DNA from: Candidatus Brachybacterium merdigallinarum
GTDB lineage: Bacteria > Actinomycetota > Actinomycetes > Actinomycetales > Dermabacteraceae
Direction: 5' to 3'
DNA length: 46,136 nucleotides
Assembly: GCA_019115335.1 (NCBI GenBank)
Contig: DXDT01000188.1
Coordinates: 1-46,136 of the forward strand
Shown here: positions 23,663-31,879 of the stretch, piece by piece
Layout: the number at the start of each line of letters is the position of its first letter
Position numbering within the stretch: position 1 is the first letter of the stretch
Notes under the pieces: generated by a model
Databases searched by the model: none
What the model saw: only the letters and a program-made list of their open reading frames with translations
What the model was told of the DNA's origin: nothing
Translations under genes and position numbers: made by a program

Positions 23663-25014
23663 GCGGTTCCCCAGCGCTGCTGCGCCCAGATCGACGCCTC
23701 CGGGGGCGGGGTCCCGTTCCAGGAGAAGTTGAAGCGGTCCACCAGCACGCAGTCCGGGACCCGCTCGTTGGGGCCGTGGAGCCACTGCACCTCGTGATCG
23801 GTGACGGCGGGGGCGAGCAGCGTGATGTCGACGGCGAGCACCGACCCGTCGGGCACGGCGTCCAGGGCGGCCTCGGCGGCGGGAGCGCGCCAGGTCAGCT
23901 CCCACCGGTCTGTGCGCACCACGTCCAGCAGCGGCAGGGCGGAGCTGAGCACCAGGGTGGCGGCCGCCGAAGCCGCGACCGCCACCGTGCGCACCGTGGC
24001 AGACGGTCTCGGAGCGCGGTCGCGCAGCCAGGCTGTGGCGCGCCCGGTGCGGGGATCGCCCAGGGCGTCCAGCATCGCGGCCAGCGCGATCGGCATCAGC
24101 ACCGCGTTGTAGTGCCAGTACCAGTCCCAGTAGAACTCGACGGTGCCGGTGAAGCGCCACGCGAGGGTCGGCAGCATCAGCCAGATCAGCGGGGAGCGCG
24201 CCCCGATCACCCCGGCGGCCAGCACCAGCAGCCCCACCGTGAACCACTTCGCGGGCGGCCAGAACACCTCCAGCACGCTGCCGAGATTGTCGGTGTAGTC
24301 GTACTGCCCGGCGGTGTTCAGCAGCGGCAGGATCACGAAGGTCGACAGCAGGAACCAGCCGATCCCCCAGCAGGCCAGCCCCGCCCCCTCCAGCCGGTAG
24401 GCACGGTCTCGCAGGGCGATCACCCCGCCGAGCACCGCGACGGTCAGCCCGAGATCCTCCTTGACCAGCACCAGCGGTGCGGCCCAGAGGATCGCGGCGG
24501 GGATCCGGCCGCGCAGCAGTGCGGTCAGGGAGAACGCCAGCAGCGGCACCGCGAAGGCGATCTCGTGGAACTGCACGGCCGCCGCGGACTGCAGCCCGAA
24601 GGAGAACACGTAGGCGGTGCCGGCGAGGCTGCCGAGCACCGGTCCCAGTCGGTCTACGGCCATCCGGGTCAGCGGGATCGCGGAGATCCCGAAAAGCAGC
24701 GCCTGGGTCCACAGCAGCGCCAGGCCGGACGGCCAGATCCACCACACCGGGGCGAGCAGCACCAGGATGGGATGGAAGTGGTCGCCCAGCAGGTGGACGT
24801 CGTCCCCCTTGATCGGGACGATCGGTGCCCGCAGCTCGCCGTAGGCCTTCGCCAGCTGGGTGAAGATCCCCAGGTCCCAGGAGGGGGAGACGAGGTTCCG
24901 CCACTGCTGCAGCCCCAGCAGTCCGTAGGCGCCGGTGGCGAGCACGGCGAGCAGGACCGGTACGAGCCGCCGGGTCCACACTGCAGCGCGGCTCTCCGTC
25001 GGCTCAGGGATCAC
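23611..25014 (-). CDS. DUF2079 polytopic membrane protein
   Basis: 467 aa with about ten hydrophobic segments and a soluble C-terminal domain of about 110 residues. N-terminal signature NLVSPSWDLGIFTQLAKAYGELRAP and DVHLLGDHFHPILVLLAPVWW, plus VQFHEIAFAVPLLAFSL, are typical DUF2079 motifs; the family resembles GT-C-fold glycosyltransferases and the WDLGIF acidic residue lies in the first external loop as expected there. No substrate can be named. The GTG at 25014 has no ribosome-binding site but lies seven nt after a TACCCT hexamer, consistent with a leaderless mRNA. The 3' end overlaps the Gly-rich gene on the other strand. Confidence 0.85.
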   Translation of the reverse strand: MIPEPTESRAAVWTRRLVPVLLAVLATGAYGLLGLQQWRNLVSPSWDLGIFTQLAKAYGELRAPIVPIKGDDVHLLGDHFHPILVLLAPVWWIWPSGLALLWTQALLFGISAIPLTRMAVDRLGPVLGSLAGTAYVFSFGLQSAAAVQFHEIAFAVPLLAFSLTALLRGRIPAAILWAAPLVLVKEDLGLTVAVLGGVIALRDRAYRLEGAGLACWGIGWFLLSTFVILPLLNTAGQYDYTDNLGSVLEVFWPPAKWFTVGLLVLAAGVIGARSPLIWLMLPTLAWRFTGTVEFYWDWYWHYNAVLMPIALAAMLDALGDPRTGRATAWLRDRAPRPSATVRTVAVAASAAATLVLSSALPLLDVVRTDRWELTWRAPAAEAALDAVPDGSVLAVDITLLAPAVTDHEVQWLHGPNERVPDCVLVDRFNFSWNGTPPPEASIWAQQRWGTAYETVFEESEFVVSCRV

Positions 25015-25021
25015 ATGCTCG

Positions 25022-25027
25022 AGGGTA
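25022..25027 (-). promoter_or_regulatory. Putative leaderless -10 box, DUF2079 gene
   Basis: TACCCT on the minus strand ends seven nt before GTG 25014. Confidence 0.45.
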
Positions 25028-25062
25028 GCGGTGCTCGTGCCCGGAGTGTGCGCGCTGCGCGA

Positions 25063-26649
25063 TCAGAGCGAGACGACGAGCTGGACCACGATGATCTTCA
25101 CGATGATGCCCATCGCGTAGAGCGCCGAGTACCCGGATTCGGCGCGCTCGTCGTCGATCATCGTGCCGACGTGGCTGAGCAGTGCGGGCTGGCCCACGAA
25201 TCCGGCCATCGCCCCGGCGGTGCGCGGGGCCGAGAGCCCCACTGCCCGGCCCAGCGCCCAGAAGGCGAGCAGACCCACCACCAGCATCACGACCGCGGCG
25301 AGCACCACCATCGCACCGGTCCGGCTGAAGGCGGTGGCGGCGAAGGCCTGCCCGTTGGACAGCCCCACCGCGGCCAGGAACAGCACCAGTCCGAGCTGGC
25401 GGATGGTGAGGTTCGCGGCCCCCGGCATCGCCCACACGAGCGGGCCGGTGCGCTCCAGCCGGCCCAGCAGCAGCCCGACCAGCAACGGCCCGGCGGCGCT
25501 GCCGAGCGCAAGGCTGATCCCGCCCAGCGGCAGGGTGATCAGCCCGGCCAGGACACCGACGGTGATCCCCAGGCCCACGGTCAGGAAGTCGACCTCGGTG
25601 ACCTTCTTCTCGGAGTCCCCGAAGAGGCGCGAGATCGCTGGCATCTGCTCCCGCGGCACCACCACTCGCACCCGGTCCCCGAGCTGCAGGCGCATGTCGG
25701 GCAGGGCCAGCAGGTCGCGGTCGCCGCGGCGGATCCGGGTGAGGATCCCGCGGAACCGTGCCGGGATCCGCAGCTGGGCGACGGTGCGGCCGGCGACCTG
25801 CGGGTCGGAGACGACGAAGCGGCGGAAGTCGACCACGGTGCGGTCGTCGGCCAGATGCCGGTCGGCGCGATGCCCGATCGCATCGGCCGCGTGCCGGACC
25901 GCCGCGGGGATGCCGACCAGCACCAGGTGGTCGCCGGGCTGGAGGGTGTCCTCGGGCAGCGCGACCCGCACCTCCGCCCCGCGCAGCAGGTAGGACATCC
26001 GCACCTGCCCGTCGGAGCGGCCCGGGGTGACGGCGATCCCGGGGATGTCCTCCACCCGCACCTCCCGTTCGATCTCGACGGTGATGTCCAGCAGCCCGGC
26101 GGCGGCCAGCGGCTCCGGGTCCCGCGTCCCCGGCAGCGGCCGACGCACCACGAGGGTCAGCATCAGCATGGTCACCAGCACCCCGACCGGGTAGGCGATC
26201 GCGTAGCCGACCGCGGGATCGGTCGAGCCGTCCAGGGCACTGGTGGCGGCGGCGAGGGCCGGGGTGGCGGTGAGCATCCCGGCGAAGGTGCCGCCGATGA
26301 CCCCGGGGTCCAGGCCCAGCAGGCGGGCGAGCAGGATCGCGATCGCCCCGATCACCACCAGCAGGGCGGCGGCCCCGGCCATCAGCGGGGTCTGGGTGCG
26401 CAGGTCGCGGAAGAAGGAGCCGCCGGCGGCGATGCCGATCGTGTAGACGAACAGGGCCAGGCCGATCGCCTGGGCGAGCCCCAGCCCTTCCCCGAGCCGG
26501 GGATCCAGCGCTCCGATCGCGAGGCCGACGAACAGTGCCCCGGCCGCACCGAAGCGCACCGGGCCGAGCTTGATCGCCCCCAGCGCAGACCCGAGCGCGA
26601 CCACCAGGAACACGGTCAGCAGCGGGGTCTGCGCGAGGATCTCGGTCAT
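25063..26649 (-). CDS. AspT/YidE/YbjL-type transporter with tandem RCK_C domains
   Basis: Putative aspartate:alanine-exchanger family (AAE) membrane protein, 528 aa. Two hydrophobic halves, about 1-170 and 375-528, flank a soluble centre with two TrkA-C (RCK_C) domains, the first about 205-285 and the second 290-365. Family signs are LGLAQAIGLALFVYTIGIAAGGSFF in the first half and LTIRQLGLVLFLAAVGLSNG in the second. Characterised relatives exchange amino acids or dicarboxylates; substrate here unknown. The ATG at 26649 follows TAGATT by six nt, with no Shine-Dalgarno sequence. It is separated from nanE by 64 nt on the same strand, so it may have its own promoter. Confidence 0.9.
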   Translation of the reverse strand: MTEILAQTPLLTVFLVVALGSALGAIKLGPVRFGAAGALFVGLAIGALDPRLGEGLGLAQAIGLALFVYTIGIAAGGSFFRDLRTQTPLMAGAAALLVVIGAIAILLARLLGLDPGVIGGTFAGMLTATPALAAATSALDGSTDPAVGYAIAYPVGVLVTMLMLTLVVRRPLPGTRDPEPLAAAGLLDITVEIEREVRVEDIPGIAVTPGRSDGQVRMSYLLRGAEVRVALPEDTLQPGDHLVLVGIPAAVRHAADAIGHRADRHLADDRTVVDFRRFVVSDPQVAGRTVAQLRIPARFRGILTRIRRGDRDLLALPDMRLQLGDRVRVVVPREQMPAISRLFGDSEKKVTEVDFLTVGLGITVGVLAGLITLPLGGISLALGSAAGPLLVGLLLGRLERTGPLVWAMPGAANLTIRQLGLVLFLAAVGLSNGQAFAATAFSRTGAMVVLAAVVMLVVGLLAFWALGRAVGLSAPRTAGAMAGFVGQPALLSHVGTMIDDERAESGYSALYAMGIIVKIIVVQLVVSL

Positions 26650-26655
26650 GGATCC

Positions 26656-26661
26656 AATCTA
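26656..26661 (-). promoter_or_regulatory. Putative leaderless -10 box, AspT-type transporter gene
   Basis: TAGATT on the minus strand ends six nt before ATG 26649. Confidence 0.5.
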
Positions 26662-26713
26662 GGGCAGTAGCAGTGCGGGCAGGAGGGACCGTCGCCGCTC
26701 CCCGGGAGGAGGG

Positions 26714-27397
26714 TCAGGGTCCCTGCATCGCCGCGGCGAACCAGGAGGTGATGCTGGTGGGGTGCGTGATCGCCGTGCCGACCACCACCGCGAACGCCCC
26801 CGCCTCGCGGGCCGCGCGGGCCTGGGCGGGGGAGTGCACACGCCCCTCGGCGACCAGCACGGAGGTCGGGGGCAGCCTCCCGGCCAGCTCCTCGATCAGG
26901 GCCAGGTCCGGCCCGTCGGTCCGCTCCCGCGCGCCGGTGTATCCGGCGAGGGTGGTGCCGATGATCTCGACTCCCGCGTCGGCGGCCGCGAGCGCGGAGT
27001 CGACGCTGTCGCAGTCGGCCATCAGCGGCCCCTCGAAGCGCTCCCGCACCCGCTGGACGGTCTGCGCGAGGGTGAGACCGTCGGGCCGGGGCCGGGTGGT
27101 GCCGTCCAGGGCGAGGACGTCCGCCCCGGCATCGATCACGGCCAGGCAGTGCTCGAGGGTGGGGGTGATGAACACGCCCTCTGTGCCGTCCTTCCAGATC
27201 CCGATCACCGGGACGTCGACCGCGGTGGAGACCTGCCGGATGTCCTCGAGGCCCTGTGCGCGCACCGCAGCGGCGCCGCCGGCCCGCACGGCGGCGGCGA
27301 TCTGCGCCATGGTGCGCGGATCCCGCATCGGCTCCCCGGGGTAGGCCTGGCAGGAGACGATCAGGGCACCCTCGAGCGGGGCGATGAGGGGATGCAT
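26714..27397 (-). CDS. nanE: N-acylglucosamine-6-phosphate 2-epimerase
   Basis: Converts N-acetylmannosamine 6-phosphate to N-acetylglucosamine 6-phosphate in the cytosol. 227 aa, TIM-barrel. Motifs: ALIVSCQAYPGEPM at the N-terminus, GAAAVRAQGLEDI, VPVIGIWKDGTEGVFITP with the active-site Lys (K69) and the following barrel strand, DVLALDGTTRPRP, LMADCDSVDSALAA, IIGTTLAGYTG, VLVAEGRVHSPAQA and VVVGTAITHP. All match NanE. AAGGAG lies five nt upstream of ATG 27397. It follows the ROK kinase gene by 27 nt, the expected partner that makes its substrate. Confidence 0.93.
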   Translation of the reverse strand: MHPLIAPLEGALIVSCQAYPGEPMRDPRTMAQIAAAVRAGGAAAVRAQGLEDIRQVSTAVDVPVIGIWKDGTEGVFITPTLEHCLAVIDAGADVLALDGTTRPRPDGLTLAQTVQRVRERFEGPLMADCDSVDSALAAADAGVEIIGTTLAGYTGARERTDGPDLALIEELAGRLPPTSVLVAEGRVHSPAQARAAREAGAFAVVVGTAITHPTSITSWFAAAMQGP

Positions 27398-27424
27398 GAG
27401 GGCTCCTTCGGCTGCCGGGCTGGG

Positions 27425-28429
27425 TCAGTTCACAGGGTGGGGGTCTGCGCTGTCCAGGCCGGTTCCCTCCGTGTCCCGACCGTTCCCGTCGGGGCGGAAC
27501 CTGTCCCGTGCCGCTGCGGCCGCGCCCAGCAGCGCGGCGTGGGTCCCGGCGGCGGCGGGCAGCACCGGGGTCTCGGCGACCACGTCCATCGCATCGGTCG
27601 CGATCCCGGCGTCCAGCGCCCCGCGCCATATCGGAGCGGCGGAGGCGACGCCGCCGGTCAGTGCGACCACATCGACGTCCAGCAGATTCAGGACGCCGCC
27701 GATCACCCGCCCGGTGGCGTGCCCGGCGAGCCGGTAGGCCTCGAGCGCGGCGCGATCGCCCTGCTCGGCGAGGCGGGCCAGATCGTGCCCGGTCCCGACG
27801 TCGCGGGCACCGAGCCGCTCGGCGAGGCGCACGATGCCGGGGCCGGCGGCGAGCCCCTCGAGGTGCCCGGTGCGGCCGCAGGGGCAGGGGACCCCCTCGG
27901 CCTCCGGGACGCTGAGGTGCCCGATGTGCCCGGCGGCTCCGCGGACCCCGGCGACAGGGGTGCCGTCGCGCACGATGCAGCCACCGATGCCGGTGCCCAC
28001 CGCGACCAGCAGCAGGGAGTCGTGCCCGGCGCCGACCCCGAAGCGATCCTCCCCGAGTCCGTGGGCGTGGACGTCGTTCAGCACGGTGACCGGTACCGCG
28101 AAGTGCTCCTGGAACGGATGGGCCACATCGGTCCCCGCCCAGCCCGGCAGGGAGTCGGTGGCATGGGTCACCTGGCTGGTGCCGGGAGCGATCACCCCGG
28201 CCGAGGCGATCCCGATCCCGGTGACCGCAGGGGACCCGGCGGGGGAGGAGGCCAGCACCGCCTGGGCGCAGTCCATCGCCGCCGCGATCACCGCGGAGGG
28301 GCCCTCCGGCGCGGGGGTGGGGATGGTGACCACCCGTTCGATCACCGGCCGGTCCCCGCCCAGGCGCACCCGGGCACCGGCGATCGTGGTGCCGCCGATG
28401 TCCAGGGCCAGGAGGTGCTGCTCAGGCAT
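27425..28429 (-). CDS. nanK: ROK family kinase, probable N-acetylmannosamine kinase
   Basis: Cytosolic sugar kinase, 334 aa. ATP phosphate motif LALDIGGTTIAGARV at the N-terminus, VTGIGIASAGVI, the sugar-binding VTVLNDVHAHGLGE with the catalytic Asp, LLVAVGTGIGGCIV, and the ROK zinc site GHIGHLSV followed by CPCGRTGHLEGLA, where the usual third Cys (CGxxGC) is His. Pairing with nanE points to N-acetylmannosamine as substrate, although ROK specificity cannot be read from sequence; glucokinase is the alternative. The ATG at 28429 (or GTG one codon upstream) lies inside the end of msrA, overlapping it by 8-11 nt, so it is translated from the same mRNA. Confidence 0.85.
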   Translation of the reverse strand: MPEQHLLALDIGGTTIAGARVRLGGDRPVIERVVTIPTPAPEGPSAVIAAAMDCAQAVLASSPAGSPAVTGIGIASAGVIAPGTSQVTHATDSLPGWAGTDVAHPFQEHFAVPVTVLNDVHAHGLGEDRFGVGAGHDSLLLVAVGTGIGGCIVRDGTPVAGVRGAAGHIGHLSVPEAEGVPCPCGRTGHLEGLAAGPGIVRLAERLGARDVGTGHDLARLAEQGDRAALEAYRLAGHATGRVIGGVLNLLDVDVVALTGGVASAAPIWRGALDAGIATDAMDVVAETPVLPAAAGTHAALLGAAAAARDRFRPDGNGRDTEGTGLDSADPHPVN

Positions 28430-29192
28430 CACTTCTGCCCGGCAGTCCGGTCTGCTCGAGCACGGATTCCTGGCTGGGCAGCTGATCCTGGGGCTGCGGT
28501 TCGAGCGAGCAGGCCACGCCGTTGAAGCCGTGGTTGCAGTAGCCGCCGGGATTCTTGGCGAGGTACTGCTGGTGCTCGGGCTCCGCGGTGTAGTACACGC
28601 CGTTGCCGGCTTCGGCCAGGGGCTTCAGCTCGGTGGAGATCTGACCGCGTCCCGCCTGGTCCAGCGCCTGCTGGTAGCGCTCGGCGGAGTCGAGCACGAT
28701 CTCGCCCTGCTCCGCGGTGGTCCAGTAGACGGCGCTGCGGTACTCGGTGCCCACGTCATTGCCCTGCCGCATCGCGGTGGTGGGATCGTGCTGCTCCCAG
28801 AACTGGGTGAGCAGTGCCCGCAGGGTCGTCACGCCTCCGTGGTAGATCACGCGCACTGCCTCGGCGTGCCCGGTCCGTGCGGAGAAGACCTCCTCGTAGG
28901 TGGGGTGCGGGGTGTACCCGCCCGCGTACCCGCTGGAGGTGGTGTGCACGCCCGGGACCTTCCAGGCGATCCGCTCGATGCCCCAGAAACAGCCCCCCGC
29001 CAGGATGATCTCCTCAGCACCCGCCGGCCACGGAGCGGGGTCGAGCGGGGCGTCGGGGCCGAGCATGTCGGTGCCCAGGACCACGTGCTCGCGCGCCGGA
29101 CGGTACGGGTAGCGGTCGCGCCCGGGGAGGGCGTCCTCCGGCGCGACCATGTCCTTCTTGTGCGCGTACAGGAGATCCATCATCTGCCACAT
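28422..29192 (-). CDS. msrA: Peptide methionine sulfoxide reductase MsrA
   Basis: Reduces methionine-S-sulfoxide in proteins and free methionine. 256 aa; the catalytic motif GGCFWG has the active Cys at C68, followed by YAGGYTPHPTYEEVFSARTGHAEAVRV, LTQFWEQHDPTTAMRQGNDVGTEYRSAVY and a C-terminal YCNHGFNG with a probable resolving Cys. The N-terminal 50 residues (DRYPYRPAREHVVLGTD) are an extension also seen in actinobacterial members. ATG 29192 lies six nt after TACCGT, consistent with leaderless translation. First gene of an msrA-nanK-nanE transcription unit. No msrB is nearby. Confidence 0.95.
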   Translation of the reverse strand: MWQMMDLLYAHKKDMVAPEDALPGRDRYPYRPAREHVVLGTDMLGPDAPLDPAPWPAGAEEIILAGGCFWGIERIAWKVPGVHTTSSGYAGGYTPHPTYEEVFSARTGHAEAVRVIYHGGVTTLRALLTQFWEQHDPTTAMRQGNDVGTEYRSAVYWTTAEQGEIVLDSAERYQQALDQAGRGQISTELKPLAEAGNGVYYTAEPEHQQYLAKNPGGYCNHGFNGVACSLEPQPQDQLPSQESVLEQTGLPGRSDA

Positions 29193-29779
29193 GCCCCCAC
29201 GGTACGCCGGGGAGGGTCACCTCGCCGTGGTCGCCATCACCTGAGGTCTCGCCGACGACGCTCGCGGAGGGAGGGGAGGTTTCTGTGCCCGCGGGACGAA
29301 ATAGCGAAAGAAGGGGCGCTTTCGAGAATATCCCTGCGATGCGACATTCGAAGATTCCGCTGTGGAGCCATGGTGTGGCGGAGTGGCGAGCTCGGCATTT
29401 CGACCTTGCGAGCTTCCGGAATGCCGTGATTCCGCAGGTGGCCCTCGCGGCCTGGGGCGGCGAGATGCCTGCCCCGGTGACTGCCCGCTGGCTGTGGGTG
29501 CCAGATGGCCTGGGGCTGCATGGTGGCCTGCGGATGCCTGGTGTGCTGCGAGCGCCAGATGCGGCGTCAGTGCCCGGTGCGATGTCGGTGCGAGGAGCGC
29601 TTTCGGCGTCAGAAGAGTCATCCATCGTTCCTCCTCAATGGATGGTCTTCCGCATTATTGACGAATTTCTGAATATCCCTTGTGGTGGCCGAATGGGTGC
29701 GGAAGAATGGGGTGAGTGGTCGGTGCAAGGATTCGTTCACGCCGTGATGGATATTCGGAGAGATCGAGGGGGTGAGGTC
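29193..29779. other. 587-bp stretch without a secure gene, upstream of the DUF222 gene
   Basis: Less GC-biased than the rest of the window (for example around 29290-29345 and 29645-29685). On the plus strand an open frame covers it but its composition is not coding-like. On the minus strand ATG 29625 has a perfect AGGAGG four nt upstream, and AATAAT at 29654-29659 could be a -10 box; the resulting frame (MDDSSDAESAPRTDIAPGTD and on) is Ala/Pro/Arg-rich and stays open until 29014, running antisense-in-frame into msrA, so I do not call it a gene. Words are repeated: GCGCTTTCG at 29316 and 29597, GAATATCCCT at 29326 and 29671. It may be the decayed flank of a 13E12-type element. Confidence 0.4.
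29199..29204 (-). promoter_or_regulatory. Putative leaderless -10 box, msrA
   Basis: TACCGT on the minus strand ends six nt before ATG 29192. Confidence 0.5.
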
Positions 29780-31280
29780 ATGAACGTCGGGATGCAGCAG
29801 TTGATGCAGGAGATGCAAATCATGGCGCACGCCGTTTCGGAGCGGGGGGGCTCTCGAGGCGGCAGATGACGCCGCCCTGATCGACCTCATCGCCCTCACC
29901 GAGTCGCTCAAGGGCACCCTCGCCGCGCTGCAGGCCGGTGCCGAGAAGGCGTTCCGGGACTCCCATCTCCGCCGACAGCGCGAGGCCGGAGTTCCGCGCG
30001 AGCATCTCGGGCGGGGCATTGCGGACCAGGTCGGTCTGGCTCGGCGGATCAGCCCCAAGCAGGCGGGTGATCAGATGGCCCTGCGCAGAGTGCTGCTGGA
30101 GAGCCTGCCGCGCACCACCGAGCTGCTCGCCCGCGGTGAGATCAGCGAGTGGACCGCGCACGAGGTCGCCAAGAACGTGCTCGTGCTCGATGACGAGGAC
30201 CGCGCACTCGTCGACGCCGGGCTCGCCGATCAGCTGCCGTCGATGAGCGCGACCCGAGCCGGGCGCACCGCGAGGGCACACGCCCAGGAGCTGGACCCGG
30301 CGGCAGCGGTCAAACGGGCCCGCAAGAAGATCTCCGAGCGCAACGTTTCCCTGCGACCGGCACCGGATGGAATGGCCATCCTCAGCGCTCTCCTCCCGCA
30401 GAAGGAAGGCGTCGCCGCCTACGCGGCGCTGCACCGCGAAGCGCGTTCCCGGAAGAGCCAGGGCGATCCGCGCCGCAAGGGTCAGATCATGGCCGACACC
30501 CTCGTCGAACGCGCCACTGGAGCGGCCACCGTCGATGACATCCCCGTCGAGATCCAGCTGCTCATGACGGACAAGGCCCTGCTGGACGGGGGAGAGGAGA
30601 CCGCATGGCTGAACGACCACCCGGTGCCCGCCGCTCTCGCTCGTGACATCGCACTGGGAGTCCGTGGCGCGAACATCGAGGGCAGCTCTACCGGGTCCGA
30701 GGAACAGCTCTCGGCACCGGAACTCTCCGAGGCACGGCGCTGGATCAGGCGCCTGTACAGCGATTCCCCCAGCGCCGAGTTCGCCGCCGTCGACTCCCGC
30801 CGCAGGCTCTTCACCGGGAACGTGCGACGCTTCATCCTGCTGCGCGACCAGCGCTGCCGCACACCGTGGTGCGATGCCCCGATCCGGGACATCGACCACG
30901 CCCATCGCAGCGCCGACGGCGGACTCACCACCGTCGACAACGGCGTCGGGCACTGCCAGCAGTTCAACCTCGCCCGCGAGACACCCGGCTGGGATTCACA
31001 GATCGTTCCGGCCGACGGGGCCGAGCCGAGCACTCTGCTCATCACCACCCCGACCGGCCACACCTACCGCTCACCGGCCCCGCGCCTGCGACCAGAACGA
31101 AGAACCCCCTCCGCCCCGACCGCCACGGCCCCGCCGGGCCTCAAGCCACCGGGCCCCGACCCAGCAGCTCCCGAACCACCGGAACGAGAACTCATGCTCC
31201 GCCGGCCGACCATCGAGCGAGGGGCCCAGCCGCTCAGACCAGCACGGGCAGCATCGGCGCCCCGCGCGGCCAGCGGCTAG
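29780..31280 (+). pseudogene. DUF222/HNH endonuclease-domain protein (13E12 family), frame broken at a G7 tract
   Basis: ATG 29780 (GAGGGGG seven nt upstream) opens MNVGMQQLMQEMQIMAHAVSER and runs into seven G at 29844-29850, after which the frame stops at 29869. The family sequence continues in the +1 frame: ALEAADDAALIDLIALTESLKGTLAALQ, AFRDSHLRRQREAGVPREHLGRG, then the DUF222 core, and ends with the HNH domain RFILLRDQRCRTPWC, IDHAHRSADGGLTTVDNG, HCQQFNLARETPGW. With six G instead of seven, one continuous 499-codon frame results and SERGALEAADD reads smoothly. HNH residues are intact. The Pro-rich tail (from about 31090) is normal. Alternatives to decay are phase variation, slippage or a sequencing error. 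Without the shift, translation could start at ATG 30075 and lose the N-terminal DUF222 part. Confidence 0.8.
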
Positions 31281-31321
31281 CGCGAACCACGCATCAGCGC
31301 GAGGTCACCCCTTCTGCGCGT

Positions 31322-31879
31322 TCACTCCTTCTTGCGAGGCAGCAGCACGATCAGCAGCACTATCACCGCCAGCACCCCGACCACGGTGACCGCCGGCGCC
31401 AGATGGACCCCTGACAGGGCGAGCACGAGCCCGCCCGCTATGAGACTCCCGGCGAGCACCACGATCAGGACCACTCCCGCCGACCCCCACAGGGAGGAGA
31501 GGAACACCCCGTGCGCGGGACCGAGCGCCGCCCACGACCACGCCATGTGCGCGACCAGCATCAGCAGGCCCACCGCACCGACCCGCATCAGCGAGACCTC
31601 CCCCTGCCCGAGGAAGCACAGCACGATCAGCCCCATCGCCGCCAGGCCCGCCGCAGAATCCGGCAGGAACAGCTGGGCCAGCAGCAGCACGGGCACCAGC
31701 AGCAGCGCCACCGCGGAGAACACCCCCGCGGTCAGCCAGCCCCCAGGGGTCGCGAGGATCAGCGCCGACACCATCGTCCCCGCCCCCAGCAGGCGCAGCA
31801 GCCACTGCGCCCCGCTGATCGTGCGCAGCTCCAGGAGCTTCTCCGCCGCGGCGTCGACATACCGGGTCAGTCCGAGCAT
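31322..31879 (-). CDS. Small polytopic membrane protein at the end of the MoxR-DUF58 cluster
   Basis: 185 aa. After a short amphipathic start (MLGLTRYVDAAAEKLLELRT) there are about five to six hydrophobic segments between residues 25 and 180, ending in a basic RKKE tail. No enzymatic motif; I do not recognise a family. The ATG at 31879 shares its A with the TGA of the DUF58 gene (TGATG) and uses GGAGGAGG inside that gene, so translation is coupled to DUF58. Last gene of the cluster and convergent with the DUF222 pseudogene 41 nt away. Confidence 0.8.
   Translation of the reverse strand: MLGLTRYVDAAAEKLLELRTISGAQWLLRLLGAGTMVSALILATPGGWLTAGVFSAVALLLVPVLLLAQLFLPDSAAGLAAMGLIVLCFLGQGEVSLMRVGAVGLLMLVAHMAWSWAALGPAHGVFLSSLWGSAGVVLIVVLAGSLIAGGLVLALSGVHLAPAVTVVGVLAVIVLLIVLLPRKKE

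Noticed and set aside
23776-26670. Long plus-strand open frame antisense to DUF2079 and the AspT-type gene
   Set aside because: Composition is Gln/Gly/His/Arg-rich with no domain; minus-strand genes are clear.
29014-29625. Minus-strand gene starting at ATG 29625
   Set aside because: The ribosome site is excellent, but the frame has no family-like content and continues far into msrA in another frame; kept only as an observation.
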